A stretch of 64,000 bases of DNA from Bolinopsis microptera (taxonomy: Eukaryota > Ctenophora > Tentaculata > Lobata > Bolinopsidae). The notes beneath the pieces were generated by a model. That model did no database searches. It saw only the letters and a list, made by a program, of their open reading frames with translations, and was not told the DNA's origin. Both the position numbers and the translations under genes were made by a program. The first letter of the stretch is position 1. Each line of letters begins with the position of its first letter. Location: the NCBI RefSeq assembly GCF_026151205.1, contig NC_087079.1, positions 14,694,445 through 14,758,444 on the forward strand, read 5' to 3'. This document shows, in pieces, positions 45,255 through 57,001 of the stretch.

Positions 45255-48200
45255 AATATATATATATATATAAACAAAAGCTCTAAGAAACAGATAGTAA
45301 ACAAAGTAAACATTTCTGTCCCCTAATCTTTCTCAAACAAAAGTCATGCAATTTGCATACTTCTCCATTTAACTCTATTCTGAGCAATTAACGTTAAATA
45401 GTCCAAATCACATAAATTATTTAACGATAATTTTCGGACACTAAGGTCGTGTAGAATCAGTGAGAAAAGGTTTGACTGCGGTCTTCCACGCCGCCCTTGA
45501 AGCTGTAAGGTGTTGACAGCAAAAACAAGCGACGAATAGGCTGGGCCATCTGTAGGCCCACGCAGTACATGTCCGAGCATCCTCCACCGACTACGAGCCA
45601 CTTTAGCTGACAATGGTTCACTATTGCAGCGTTTATACAAGTTCTTGTTGGAGATGATGTGAGGGTATTTGTAATTCAAAATTGATCGCAGATGACGTCT
45701 GTGAGCAATATCTAGTTTTTCCAATACTGATTTAGGGGCAGCCCAGCAAGATGAATTGTACATTAAAACGGATACTACCAGAGCCTCATACAACAGAAGC
45801 CTCTTGCTCAGAGGGATCTTATGGTTCCAAGCTTTCTTGTATTTGTTAAACGCGGCATATCCCAGACATATCCTTCTAGAGATGTCCTCCTTACTACAAA
45901 GCATGGAGCCAAGCGTGATACTCTTTCTCCAGAGCTCGTTCCCTGCAATTGGCTTACCCTGATCGTCTTTAGCTCCCTTTTCAGCTAAGTACACATGAGT
46001 GAAATCAGTTTTGTCTTCGTTAACGAAGAGATTCCAATCTTTAAGGACTTCTGTTGCAATAGGCAACAGCTCCCTCAAATTGTCTTCATCTTCATCATTG
46101 AAGTCGATATCATCAGCATACTCACTGTCAAGTGGAAGACCAATATCGGTGATAGGTGGGTTAGGCCTATTCGTTGCAGTTTCAAGCCTGTTACGGAGGT
46201 CACGCAAGGCACCCGCTAAGACAAGTGTGAACAAGCATCCAGACAGACAGTCACCTTGGAATGCACCGAGAAAACTCTGGAATTCAGCAGACAGTGTACC
46301 GTTGATGTTGACTTTGAGCTTGGTGTCGGAAAGCAAAAGTCTTACCAAACGGACTTCGTCATCATCACAGCCACACTCAACAAGAAGATCGAGGATGGTA
46401 GATCGTCGTATAGTGTCAAAGGCACTAGACATGTCGATCCCCATACGATGGTATTCCCACCTCTTCCTCTGGACAACTGATAACATCACACGCTGGCACC
46501 ATACAATGTCAGCACATGATCTACCCTGCTTGTAAGCACATTGCCATGGACCAGTGAAGGCATTGACTTTATTCTCAATTCTCTTCAAGGTTGCCATTGA
46601 AAGAATCTTTCTAACAGCATTTGAGAGAGTGAGGGGTCGTAGATTCTTCACTGGACCAATGGGCTTATTTGGCTTCTGTAAGGGGGTAATGTTTGCCTGT
46701 CCAATGGGGTCAAGGTAGGAATTGGTCTCGAAGCTTCTATTGATAATGTCTGCAAAACGTCTGTGTACTGATCCAGTAGAATACTTGAGAAGCTCATTAG
46801 GAATCCCATCTGGGCCGTTAGCTCGACCATTTTTGAGACTTCTAGCAGCTGATCCGATTTCTTCACTAGTGAAAGGCTTAACTAGTGGGCGAGGAGGTCC
46901 TACAAAAGGTTCTAAAGGTGCTTCATCACGAGTAAGTTGTTGCTCAAGGTACTTAGCAACTACGGCAGCTTTACCAGTGTCTGTTGCAATATTGCACCCT
47001 TGCTCATCATGAACACCAATACTAGAAGGGGCTTTACTTTTAGGTAAGTTCAGGGTTCGAACAGCTTCAAACATTTTCTTACTATCTGTTGTTGAACTGA
47101 TGGTATTACAGATAGCATCAGCAGCAGCTGATCGTATGTTAGAAAGTCTCTGCTTGATCTGATTGGTGAGGCAGTTAATAGATGATCTAAGTGAGGTTCT
47201 GTCTAAAGACTGGTTATCATTAAGCTGCTGTCTCAACAAGTAACGCTGGCTAGATAAGTTTTTCACCTCATCATCGTCGCTGCGATTACGTTTCCTGTGT
47301 CTGATGACACCAATTGACGATTTTGCAGCATCCTTTATGGACTCAAGTAAGCCATTCAAGTCTGAATTTGGATCCAGAGCAGAAACAGTGTTACTTAAGT
47401 TATCATCTAAGGATTGACGATATTTCACCTGAATGGTGGGGTTCGAGGTGAGTTCAGAGGTGTTGAACTTTAAGGATGACTTGGAGTTGCGTTTATAGCA
47501 AAGACAGATGTCCTTAAAGTCTACTCTAGTGACAACAAATCTGTGATCAGAGTATGTCAAGGTGCCTGCATAAGATCTAGAATCTTGTAGCATTGGCTTC
47601 GACCTACTTCGACACAGGATGAAATCGATCTGAGAATAGACCGGGATCGTCTTTTTACTATTTCGCCCGGCACTCCAGTCCTTCCTCCAGCCAGTGTAGG
47701 TGGTCGTATGTCGAGCAGGATGATAAAAACCAGTGTTGGAGGCAAAGAGGTCAAATTCTGATAACAAGTCTAACAAGTTTTCTCCCATATTGTTGCGCAA
47801 ACCCATACCATGTTTACCCATGAAACGACCAAAACCAAAGTCCTTATCTGAAGCAGTCATTTTTCCCAACTTTGAATTAAAATCTCCCAAAACAAATATC
47901 TCAACATTAGCAGGGACGTTTAGAGCGTCCCTAACTTGGCCGTAAAAATTAATCAACAGTTGTTGATCATTTTCTGCAAGTTTCTTGTGTGGCCCATATA
48001 CATTGACCACCCTACATTTGATAAATTTTCCAGATTTTGTAGGGAGTTCTAGGTCCAAAAAGTTTACTCGATCACTGATACTGTTCCAGCATACCACATA
48101 GTCAATAAATCGGGGACTGATAACAAAACCGAGTCCATAGTGCCGGCCATTTTTCTGCTCAAACAATAATAGTTTGTATCCGTTGCTAAGACTGCAAGAA

Positions 48201-48436
48201 TCCGGTTTTACAACCTTAGTCTCCTGAATAGCGCAGATATCTATGCCGTACCGTAGACAATCGGTACCCAGTTGCTCCCGTTTGCTGTGGATGTCGTCTG
48301 GATCATCACAAGAACCGAGGCCACGTATGTTAAAGGTGGCGAAGCTGATGAGGAGTGTAGCAAACAGGGATCGTCCTGTAGCTGAGGTAAACATTACGGA
48401 GGGCGATGTTGTCGTCTCTCCGCCGCTGGCGTTTTA
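45255..48436 (-). mobile_element. Intact APE-type LINE (RTE-like), copy 1
   Basis: Single-ORF non-LTR retrotransposon, GC-rich 5' end (GCCAGCGGCGGAGAGACG), very short 3' UTR and a (TA)n tail at about 45258-45273. Short 3' ends with microsatellite tails are usual in the RTE group. It sits immediately upstream of, and in the same direction as, the ABHD12-like exon. Confidence 0.75.
45344..48394 (-). CDS. LINE polyprotein: AP endonuclease and reverse transcriptase, copy 1
   Basis: 1016 residues, no interruption. AP endonuclease in the first ~290 residues: FATFNIRGLG, AIQETK, GDFNSKLG, and YSDHRFV. A helical spacer follows, then the RT: ANGPDGIPNELL, RPLTLSNAVRKIL, MSSAFDTIRRS, GAFQGDCLSGCLFTL and SEYADDIDF (YADD 759-762). 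The C-terminus has an RSRWRMLGHVLRG and GRRGRP motif as in RTE/CR1-related elements. All catalytic blocks are present, so it could be active. Exact clade not settled; RTE-like is my best reading. Confidence 0.85.
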   Translation of the reverse strand: MFTSATGRSLFATLLISFATFNIRGLGSCDDPDDIHSKREQLGTDCLRYGIDICAIQETKVVKPDSCSLSNGYKLLLFEQKNGRHYGLGFVISPRFIDYVVCWNSISDRVNFLDLELPTKSGKFIKCRVVNVYGPHKKLAENDQQLLINFYGQVRDALNVPANVEIFVLGDFNSKLGKMTASDKDFGFGRFMGKHGMGLRNNMGENLLDLLSEFDLFASNTGFYHPARHTTTYTGWRKDWSAGRNSKKTIPVYSQIDFILCRSRSKPMLQDSRSYAGTLTYSDHRFVVTRVDFKDICLCYKRNSKSSLKFNTSELTSNPTIQVKYRQSLDDNLSNTVSALDPNSDLNGLLESIKDAAKSSIGVIRHRKRNRSDDDEVKNLSSQRYLLRQQLNDNQSLDRTSLRSSINCLTNQIKQRLSNIRSAAADAICNTISSTTDSKKMFEAVRTLNLPKSKAPSSIGVHDEQGCNIATDTGKAAVVAKYLEQQLTRDEAPLEPFVGPPRPLVKPFTSEEIGSAARSLKNGRANGPDGIPNELLKYSTGSVHRRFADIINRSFETNSYLDPIGQANITPLQKPNKPIGPVKNLRPLTLSNAVRKILSMATLKRIENKVNAFTGPWQCAYKQGRSCADIVWCQRVMLSVVQRKRWEYHRMGIDMSSAFDTIRRSTILDLLVECGCDDDEVRLVRLLLSDTKLKVNINGTLSAEFQSFLGAFQGDCLSGCLFTLVLAGALRDLRNRLETATNRPNPPITDIGLPLDSEYADDIDFNDEDEDNLRELLPIATEVLKDWNLFVNEDKTDFTHVYLAEKGAKDDQGKPIAGNELWRKSITLGSMLCSKEDISRRICLGYAAFNKYKKAWNHKIPLSKRLLLYEALVVSVLMYNSSCWAAPKSVLEKLDIAHRRHLRSILNYKYPHIISNKNLYKRCNSEPLSAKVARSRWRMLGHVLRGPTDGPAYSSLVFAVNTLQLQGRRGRPQSNLFSLILHDLSVRKLSLNNLCDLDYLTLIAQNRVKWRSMQIA

Positions 48437-48554
48437 ATAGAAAAATTAATTTTTCGTTTGATGCTAGACTCAAATAATATTGTGAAGAATCTGAAGATTT
48501 CTGAATTTGAACTTGCTGTAAGTTTTAGAGATGATAATATCATATGAACCCATG

Positions 48555-48720
48555 CATGTACAGTAAAACCCTGATTTACCGCACCCCCATTTAATTTACT
48601 GCAAACCCCGATTTACCGCAGCCATTTCCTTCCCCCAAAAACATGCACAATGTATACTAACAAAACCCTGATTTACTGCAAACCTTGATTTACCTCACCT
48701 TGATTTACCTTACTTGTTGC
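48555..48720. repeat. Imperfect ~20-bp motif repeated in the flank
   Basis: ACCCTGATTTACCGCA-like words recur about six times (also at 57120-57285). The first, CAGTAAAACCCTGATTTACC, resembles pogo/Tigger-type terminal repeats, but I found no matching inverse end. Confidence 0.5.
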
Positions 48721-48869
48721 CACTCAACATATCAAACAAAGTGAACTCAGTGAAGCACATCCTTAAACTGAATATATTCCCGAATAAAGAGGTGTAAACC
48801 GTGATTAATTGAGATGAATTTAGGTAATATTGTGTAATATCTAGGTAGTGTAGTGATTATAATAAGGCG

Positions 48870-51800
48870 GGGGCCCCTGGAGTATGGGACGGTAGTATTT
48901 TGGGATATATTAGTATACGACAGTTATTGCAGTTGAGTGCAGAGAGGTTCAGTTTAACATATGTTTGGGTCCAGTACAAGGTTGAATTTATGGAGTGTTT
49001 ACATGAATACTAGTGGTACTATGTCGGTGTGGCTCTCGACAGGACAGTTTGCAATTCCCGGGAAATGGTAGATTGTTTATGACTATCAGGGCGAGAGGAA
49101 AATTACGATTAGCCTTTTGAAGATCGGGAGTGGCCAGTTTACCCGATCGAGAGGGGGTCCCATTTTGATACCGGCACAGGTTCTGTAGCTAGAACTAGTT
49201 AAGGTTAGGTTCGTTTAGTTAGGTAGATGGCTAGAGTGTAAGTATAATATTGGCGGCCGTAGAATAGTGGAGCATTACGTAACGGTACTATTATCAGGCT
49301 TGGTTGTGGCGGGTGTCAACAATGGTTGGTCGGACACCTGGGGATTATGTCTTGGACAACACTGGGCTTCTGGCAGGTGCGAGAGTCAGCAATGGTTGAC
49401 TCAGATAGGTAAAGCTAGACTAAAGAGTAAGAGCAGGGAGATATAGTCAAGCGCTGTTGACTTAGATAGTAAGCTATAGACTAGAATAAGAGCCGGGAGG
49501 AATAGTCAGCACTGGTTGACTTAGATAGATTTAAGCTAGACTAAGATAAGAGCCCGGGAGGATAGTCAGCACTGGTTGACTTAGATAGTAAAGCTAGGAC
49601 TAGAGTAAGAGCCCGGAGAAATAGTTCAGCATGGTGACGTGAGAACAGATAAAGCTAGACCTAAGTATAAGTCGCCGGGAGAATAGACAAGCAATGGTTG
49701 ACATTAAGATAGTAAAGCTAGACTAGGATAGTAGTAGAATAGTGAGCATTACGTCGTTACTATTATCAGGCTTGGTTCGTGGCCCGGGGTCAACAATGGT
49801 GGTCCGACACCAGGGGATGTCTTGACTACACTGGGCTTGGCAGAGCGTGAGTCAGCAATGTTGGCTCAGACAGATAAGGCTAGACTACGAGTAAGAGCCC
49901 GGGGGAATAGACAGCAATGTTGACTCAGTTAGGTAAGAAACTAGATTTAGGGGTAGGATTATTAACGGCAGGGTAGTGTGTTGCGTAATATTGGAGGCAG
50001 TATGAATCGGAGTAATTAGGAATTTGTTGCATAGTATTTGAGGCAATATGAGTCTGAGTGACTATGCGTTGGTTGAGCAAATATTCGTTTATTCTTGTTC
50101 AGGTTAAGTACCTTGGGCACCTTTATTTATACCTTGTTTCGCATTCTCACCCTATTCGATAGAGGGTCTATGGTTGATACCGAAAGTGGAGGACCAGGAC
50201 CAGTTATGGTTGGGGCCTGGTGAGCACGGATGGAAAACGTGTCGTTAGAGGTTTAGAATCGCAGTGGTTGTTTAGGGCACCTAGATTAGGCACGTCAGGC
50301 GATGTTGACCGTGTATCCCGTGTTTTATGTTGAAGCACTAGATCGCTGGGCGTTTATGGGCGATACGAGTCTGGTTAATTAGGATTTGTTGTTGAGGTTG
50401 TCGAATTATTCATTGTATGTTTCATAGTTTAACCTTGTTTACCTTTATTATCACGCTCGTTTCCATTGTCCCAAACCCTTAATTAAATGCCAAATAAACT
50501 TCGAACGGATGCAAGTGTCCACTGCTTACAATGGCGCGAACGTAGGACCTATTTTATTATTGGATTAGTTGTTTTGTATTTTAATTAAGGTAATGGAGAA
50601 CTATTTAGTGTGATGAGAGGAAGTGGTCAGAGGTCAAGGAGTTATTTTTAAATATGTACGTAATCGTAATATTATTCAGTGTTGTCAGTTACCATTGTTA
50701 GACTAGTGCAGTGCAAGAGCAGGTAAAGCTGTAAAGGATAATGCTCGGTGAAGTGAGTACGAGATTTTAAATGAGTTATTTTTGGGGGTTTCTTTCTATC
50801 AGGAGGGGACAGGGCGTAGATACCGGGAGAGGCACAGGTTAGGGGGGTTATTTTGAGGAGTAATATGTCCGTCCGTTGAGGGATGTTCGAGAGAGTGTTT
50901 GTCATGAGTTGTTTCAGAGATAACCGGGTCTTATTTTAAGTTTTAAGGAGGCTGATGACATACTGCAGCCACCAGGCCTCAGTGGGAGTGGCTGCCTGCT
51001 GGATACCGTTCGGTAGGGTGTCAGACTGTTTTCTTTAGTAGCGCTAGTATTGTGATATTCTATGTAAGAGATAGAGGAAAGAGATAGAGGAAGAGCTAGA
51101 GGAGAGATAGAGGAAGAGCATAGAGAGAAAGAGATAGAGGAAGGATAGAGGAAGAGATATTATATAATAAGACCCGGGTGATGCTAGTAGCATTGGAGGT
51201 TGAAGGGAGGTTATTAGGAGAGTGGTGCGTCACTTGTAGGGAATTAGAGCTGTGTATTTAATTTGAAACTTGGAACGTTTGAAAGGGGGTTTTGAATATT
51301 TGAAGGGGTGCCAGGTATGGTATTTTTTTGATGAAAGAACGAGGACTACTTTTTCTGCGAAGAGAGTGTTGAATTGACTGTCCGAATATTTGTAATATGA
51401 GGAACTGGCTGAGATTTATGTTATGGAGTGACGGTGTTGTGAGACACTGATTATTCAATTAGAGTTAAAAACGATGGCAACAGACGAGCTGATAAGCGAG
51501 AGCTTTAATTATTACATTTGGCCTGTACACTTTGGTATTTTAATTATTACATTTTAATTCGTAAACTGTAAAGAGCGGATAATATTTGCATCGTAGTAGT
51601 ACATTGTTGAAGGAGAGAGGACAAGCGTTTGTATTTTAATTAGTACATTGTTGAAGAGAGAGACATGTGTTTGTATTTTATTAGTACATTATTGAAGAGA
51701 GGTGACAGTGGTTGTATTTTAATTAGTACATTATTTGAAGAGAGAGACAGTGTTTGTATTTTAATTTTAATTCTTTCAACACTACTATATATCAAATATT

Positions 51801-53550
51801 TGAGTCAGGGAAGCGGCACTGAGAGAGGAACTTTGTGTTGAAGATGAGAGAGACAGTGTTTTGTATTTTTATTTTAATACTTTCACACTACTATATAACA
51901 AAAATTTGAGTCAGGGAAGCGGCACTGAGAGAGGAAACTGTTGAAGAGAGAGAGGACAGTGTTTGTATTTTTATTTTAATACTTTCAACCATACTATTTA
52001 ACAAATAATTTGAGTCAGGGAAAGCGGGCACTGAGAGAGGAACTGTTGAAAGAGAGAGAGACAGTGTTTGTTATTTATTTTATTAATACTTTCAACACTA
52101 CTATATAACAAATAATTTGGAGTCAGGAAGCGGCATTGAGAGAGGAACTGTTGAAGAGGAGAGAGACTGTTTTGTATTGTATTTTAAACTGTTCAAACAC
52201 TACTTTATACAATATTTGAGTCAGGGAAGCGGCACTGAGAGAGGAAATTGGCAGAGATAAAGATAGCTAATGAGGTATGATGAGAGCGCGGCAGGAGGCT
52301 GAGCTAACAAACGAGAGAGGAATTGGCAGGAGATTAAAGATAGCTAATGAGGGTAATGATGAGAGCGCGGCAGGAGGCTGAGCTAGCAAACGAAGAGAGG
52401 ATTGCAGAGATAAAGATTAGCTTATGAGGTAATGATGAGGAGAGCGGCAGGAGGCTGAGTAGCAAACGAGAGAGGAATTGGCAGAGATAAAGATGCTAAT
52501 GAGGTAAGATGATAGTAGGCGGCAGGAGGGCTGAGATAGCAAACGAAGAGTTTAAGGAATCATTATGATGAATTGAGGCAGCAGGGGCCACAGCATAAGA
52601 GAGATTGGATTCAGAGAGAGGTAAGCTAGAGCTAGGAGGAGAGGAGGACGAAAAGAGGTGATCAGGAGAAGCGAACAGGAGCAGCGGGTAAGAAATACCC
52701 ATTAATGAAACCTCGATGTTTGGCTGGGGAAACTCAGCTTTAGAACCTTCCTGAGCGGGTTTTTTTAAAATATTTGCCAATGCTGCGGACACTTGGATGA
52801 AGACTTGGTGGACATGTAATGACGTACTTTGGACCCTAGGCACAGAGGAGAGTGGAGACCCTACGAATTAACCGGGCCGAGAAGAGAATGTAGAGGACTG
52901 AGTTTGGAGAGGAGAGGAGGAAGATGTGCTATGTGGATGTGCTTCAAAGGCTGGTGAAGGAGAGACTTCTTGAGTTGCGTCAGAAAGAGGAGAGACAATT
53001 CGGATTTGCAGCTAGAGTCACTGGCATGGGCAGAGATGAGGCATATGCACCGTATGGAGGAGGAGATCAAGAAGACCATCAGGATAGATGACCATCGGGA
53101 TCGAGTTAATCAAGTCACGAGGGCAAGATTTTGACGGCCGCGCTAAAGAGGGCGGTTTAAGTTGGATAGGATACTGGCGAGTCGTTAGCCCTAAACGAGG
53201 GAAGAATGAGGAGGAACTTTTGTCTCCAAATCGAGGGGAGATATAGAGATAGGATGGGGAGTGATAAAACCGGAGTAATGAAAGGAGACCGGCCGAGAGG
53301 AGACATCCGGTGCTGGTTACACCTGTGGACAGCATGGACATGTCGCAAAGGAATGTAGAAAGACCCTACTTGGTATGTGCATGCGGGGGAGACAGGGTCT
53401 TATGTAATGGATTGAAACGGCAAGGGACACGGTGGCCCAAGGAGGGTCTTCAAAGAGGGCAAGATCTCTTGTACAGAAAGCTATGGACGAAAGAAATAAT
53501 CATTGGTAGCAGGTTTAGAAGAACTGATACTGATATATCATGGAGGGAGA
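48870..53550 (+). mobile_element. Retroelement sequence, noisy copy
   Basis: Corresponds block by block to 57435-62045 but with indels every few tens of bases, so no coding frame survives. It contains the same repeat families (about 49390-49720, 51062-51165, 51600-51770, 51770-52240, 52240-52560) and ends within the gag-like part. See the clean copy for interpretation. Confidence 0.7.
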
Positions 53551-53763
53551 ATCCAAAACTAATGATTCATTATGGGCGTTCTCTACTCCAAATGATGACG
53601 GGTCCTTCAGGTTGTAAAACCAAGGATGAGGTATGTTGAGGCGGTTTGCAAACATTCCAGCATTTCTTATACGTTTGCAGTAGTAGAAAAGGAATGGACA
53701 TGCCACATAAAGGGCAAATAGGAATAGAAGGCACGAACCAACAATGCTTGATTCTGTTAACAT
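53551..53763 (-). pseudogene. 5' fragment of the ABHD12-like gene (duplicate)
   Basis: Identical to the first 71 codons after ATG 45198, with the same upstream acceptor. At 53551 the frame runs out into retroelement sequence, adding about a dozen foreign residues before a stop at 53515. It has the membrane segment but no catalytic residue. Confidence 0.85.
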
Positions 53764-53819
53764 CCTGAAAATTGTAAAGATGTTAGTTTTCTGTTTTTTA
53801 ATCATCTGAGACAAATTTT

Positions 53820-56800
53820 AATATATATATATATATAAACAAAAGCTCTAAGAAACAGATAGTAAACAAAGTAAACATTTCTGTCCCCTAATCTTTCTCA
53901 AACAAAAGTCATGCAATTTGCATACTTCTCCATTTAACTCTATTCTGAGCAATTAACGTTAAATAGTCCAAATCACATAAATTATTTAACGATAATTTTC
54001 GGACACTAAGGTCGTGTAGAATCAGTGAGAAAAGGTTTGACTGCGGTCTTCCACGCCGCCCTTGAAGCTGTAAGGTGTTGACAGCAAAAACAAGCGACGA
54101 ATAGGCTGGGCCATCTGTAGGCCCACGCAGTACATGTCCGAGCATCCTCCACCGACTACGAGCCACTTTAGCTGACAATGGTTCACTATTGCAGCGTTTA
54201 TACAAGTTCTTGTTGGAGATGATGTGAGGGTATTTGTAATTCAAAATTGATCGCAGATGACGTCTGTGAGCAATATCTAGTTTTTCCAATACTGATTTAG
54301 GGGCAGCCCAGCAAGATGAATTGTACATTAAAACGGATACTACCAGAGCCTCATACAACAGAAGCCTCTTGCTCAGAGGGATCTTATGGTTCCAAGCTTT
54401 CTTGTATTTGTTAAACGCGGCATATCCCAGACATATCCTTCTAGAGATGTCCTCCTTACTACAAAGCATGGAGCCAAGCGTGATACTCTTTCTCCAGAGC
54501 TCGTTCCCTGCAATTGGCTTACCCTGATCGTCTTTAGCTCCCTTTTCAGCTAAGTACACATGAGTGAAATCAGTTTTGTCTTCGTTAACGAAGAGATTCC
54601 AATCTTTAAGGACTTCTGTTGCAATAGGCAACAGCTCCCTCAAATTGTCTTCATCTTCATCATTGAAGTCGATATCATCAGCATACTCACTGTCAAGTGG
54701 AAGACCAATATCGGTGATAGGTGGGTTAGGCCTATTCGTTGCAGTTTCAAGCCTGTTACGGAGGTCACGCAAGGCACCCGCTAAGACAAGTGTGAACAAG
54801 CATCCAGACAGACAGTCACCTTGGAATGCACCGAGAAAACTCTGGAATTCAGCAGACAGTGTACCGTTGATGTTGACTTTGAGCTTGGTGTCGGAAAGCA
54901 AAAGTCTTACCAAACGGACTTCGTCATCATCACAGCCACACTCAACAAGAAGATCGAGGATGGTAGATCGTCGTATAGTGTCAAAGGCACTAGACATGTC
55001 GATCCCCATACGATGGTATTCCCACCTCTTCCTCTGGACAACTGATAACATCACACGCTGGCACCATACAATGTCAGCACATGATCTACCCTGCTTGTAA
55101 GCACATTGCCATGGACCAGTGAAGGCATTGACTTTATTCTCAATTCTCTTCAAGGTTGCCATTGAAAGAATCTTTCTAACAGCATTTGAGAGAGTGAGGG
55201 GTCGTAGATTCTTCACTGGACCAATGGGCTTATTTGGCTTCTGTAAGGGGGTAATGTTTGCCTGTCCAATGGGGTCAAGGTAGGAATTGGTCTCGAAGCT
55301 TCTATTGATAATGTCTGCAAAACGTCTGTGTACTGATCCAGTAGAATACTTGAGAAGCTCATTAGGAATCCCATCTGGGCCGTTAGCTCGACCATTTTTG
55401 AGACTTCTAGCAGCTGATCCGATTTCTTCACTAGTGAAAGGCTTAACTAGTGGGCGAGGAGGTCCTACAAAAGGTTCTAAAGGTGCTTCATCACGAGTAA
55501 GTTGTTGCTCAAGGTACTTAGCAACTACGGCAGCTTTACCAGTGTCTGTTGCAATATTGCACCCTTGCTCATCATGAACACCAATACTAGAAGGGGCTTT
55601 ACTTTTAGGTAAGTTCAGGGTTCGAACAGCTTCAAACATTTTCTTACTATCTGTTGTTGAACTGATGGTATTACAGATAGCATCAGCAGCAGCTGATCGT
55701 ATGTTAGAAAGTCTCTGCTTGATCTGATTGGTGAGGCAGTTAATAGATGATCTAAGTGAGGTTCTGTCTAAAGACTGGTTATCATTAAGCTGCTGTCTCA
55801 ACAAGTAACGCTGGCTAGATAAGTTTTTCACCTCATCATCGTCGCTGCGATTACGTTTCCTGTGTCTGATGACACCAATTGACGATTTTGCAGCATCCTT
55901 TATGGACTCAAGTAAGCCATTCAAGTCTGAATTTGGATCCAGAGCAGAAACAGTGTTACTTAAGTTATCATCTAAGGATTGACGATATTTCACCTGAATG
56001 GTGGGGTTCGAGGTGAGTTCAGAGGTGTTGAACTTTAAGGATGACTTGGAGTTGCGTTTATAGCAAAGACAGATGTCCTTAAAGTCTACTCTAGTGACAA
56101 CAAATCTGTGATCAGAGTATGTCAAGGTGCCTGCATAAGATCTAGAATCTTGTAGCATTGGCTTCGACCTACTTCGACACAGGATGAAATCGATCTGAGA
56201 ATAGACCGGGATCGTCTTTTTACTATTTCGCCCGGCACTCCAGTCCTTCCTCCAGCCAGTGTAGGTGGTCGTATGTCGAGCAGGATGATAAAAACCAGTG
56301 TTGGAGGCAAAGAGGTCAAATTCTGATAACAAGTCTAACAAGTTTTCTCCCATATTGTTGCGCAAACCCATACCATGTTTACCCATGAAACGACCAAAAC
56401 CAAAGTCCTTATCTGAAGCAGTCATTTTTCCCAACTTTGAATTAAAATCTCCCAAAACAAATATCTCAACATTAGCAGGGACGTTTAGAGCGTCCCTAAC
56501 TTGGCCGTAAAAATTAATCAACAGTTGTTGATCATTTTCTGCAAGTTTCTTGTGTGGCCCATATACATTGACCACCCTACATTTGATAAATTTTCCAGAT
56601 TTTGTAGGGAGTTCTAGGTCCAAAAAGTTTACTCGATCACTGATACTGTTCCAGCATACCACATAGTCAATAAATCGGGGACTGATAACAAAACCGAGTC
56701 CATAGTGCCGGCCATTTTTCTGCTCAAACAATAATAGTTTGTATCCGTTGCTAAGACTGCAAGAATCCGGTTTTACAACCTTAGTCTCCTGAATAGCGCA

Positions 56801-57001
56801 GATATCTATGCCGTACCGTAGACAATCGGTACCCAGTTGCTCCCGTTTGCTGTGGATGTCGTCTGGATCATCACAAGAACCGAGGCCACGTATGTTAAAG
56901 GTGGCGAAGCTGATGAGGAGTGTAGCAAACAGGGATCGTCCTGTAGCTGAGGTAAACATTACGGAGGGCGATGTTGTCGTCTCTCCGCCGCTGGCGTTTT
57001 A
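53820..57001 (-). mobile_element. Intact APE-type LINE (RTE-like), copy 2
   Basis: Copy of 45255-48436 at constant offset 8565, including the (TA)n tail. Because flanking host sequence is copied with it, this is a segmental duplication, not a second insertion. Confidence 0.8.
53909..56959 (-). CDS. LINE polyprotein, copy 2
   Basis: Its 1016-residue translation is identical to that of 45344-48394, with all endonuclease and RT motifs retained. Identity over 3 kb implies a very recent duplication or an assembly duplicate. Confidence 0.85.
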   Translation of the reverse strand: MFTSATGRSLFATLLISFATFNIRGLGSCDDPDDIHSKREQLGTDCLRYGIDICAIQETKVVKPDSCSLSNGYKLLLFEQKNGRHYGLGFVISPRFIDYVVCWNSISDRVNFLDLELPTKSGKFIKCRVVNVYGPHKKLAENDQQLLINFYGQVRDALNVPANVEIFVLGDFNSKLGKMTASDKDFGFGRFMGKHGMGLRNNMGENLLDLLSEFDLFASNTGFYHPARHTTTYTGWRKDWSAGRNSKKTIPVYSQIDFILCRSRSKPMLQDSRSYAGTLTYSDHRFVVTRVDFKDICLCYKRNSKSSLKFNTSELTSNPTIQVKYRQSLDDNLSNTVSALDPNSDLNGLLESIKDAAKSSIGVIRHRKRNRSDDDEVKNLSSQRYLLRQQLNDNQSLDRTSLRSSINCLTNQIKQRLSNIRSAAADAICNTISSTTDSKKMFEAVRTLNLPKSKAPSSIGVHDEQGCNIATDTGKAAVVAKYLEQQLTRDEAPLEPFVGPPRPLVKPFTSEEIGSAARSLKNGRANGPDGIPNELLKYSTGSVHRRFADIINRSFETNSYLDPIGQANITPLQKPNKPIGPVKNLRPLTLSNAVRKILSMATLKRIENKVNAFTGPWQCAYKQGRSCADIVWCQRVMLSVVQRKRWEYHRMGIDMSSAFDTIRRSTILDLLVECGCDDDEVRLVRLLLSDTKLKVNINGTLSAEFQSFLGAFQGDCLSGCLFTLVLAGALRDLRNRLETATNRPNPPITDIGLPLDSEYADDIDFNDEDEDNLRELLPIATEVLKDWNLFVNEDKTDFTHVYLAEKGAKDDQGKPIAGNELWRKSITLGSMLCSKEDISRRICLGYAAFNKYKKAWNHKIPLSKRLLLYEALVVSVLMYNSSCWAAPKSVLEKLDIAHRRHLRSILNYKYPHIISNKNLYKRCNSEPLSAKVARSRWRMLGHVLRGPTDGPAYSSLVFAVNTLQLQGRRGRPQSNLFSLILHDLSVRKLSLNNLCDLDYLTLIAQNRVKWRSMQIA

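Larger units (their letters stand above)
44986..53550. repeat. 8.5-kb tandem duplication, copy 1 (second half error-rich)
   Basis: The bases from 44986 reappear from 53551 with a constant offset of 8565. Up to about 48868 the copies appear identical in every stretch compared. From about 48870 to 53550 copy 1 matches copy 2 only through very many 1-4 bp indels. Confidence 0.85.

Noticed and set aside
45995-47012. Plus-strand open frames over the LINE ORF (178, 96 and 74 codons)
   Set aside because: Antisense shadows of the intact LINE polyprotein.
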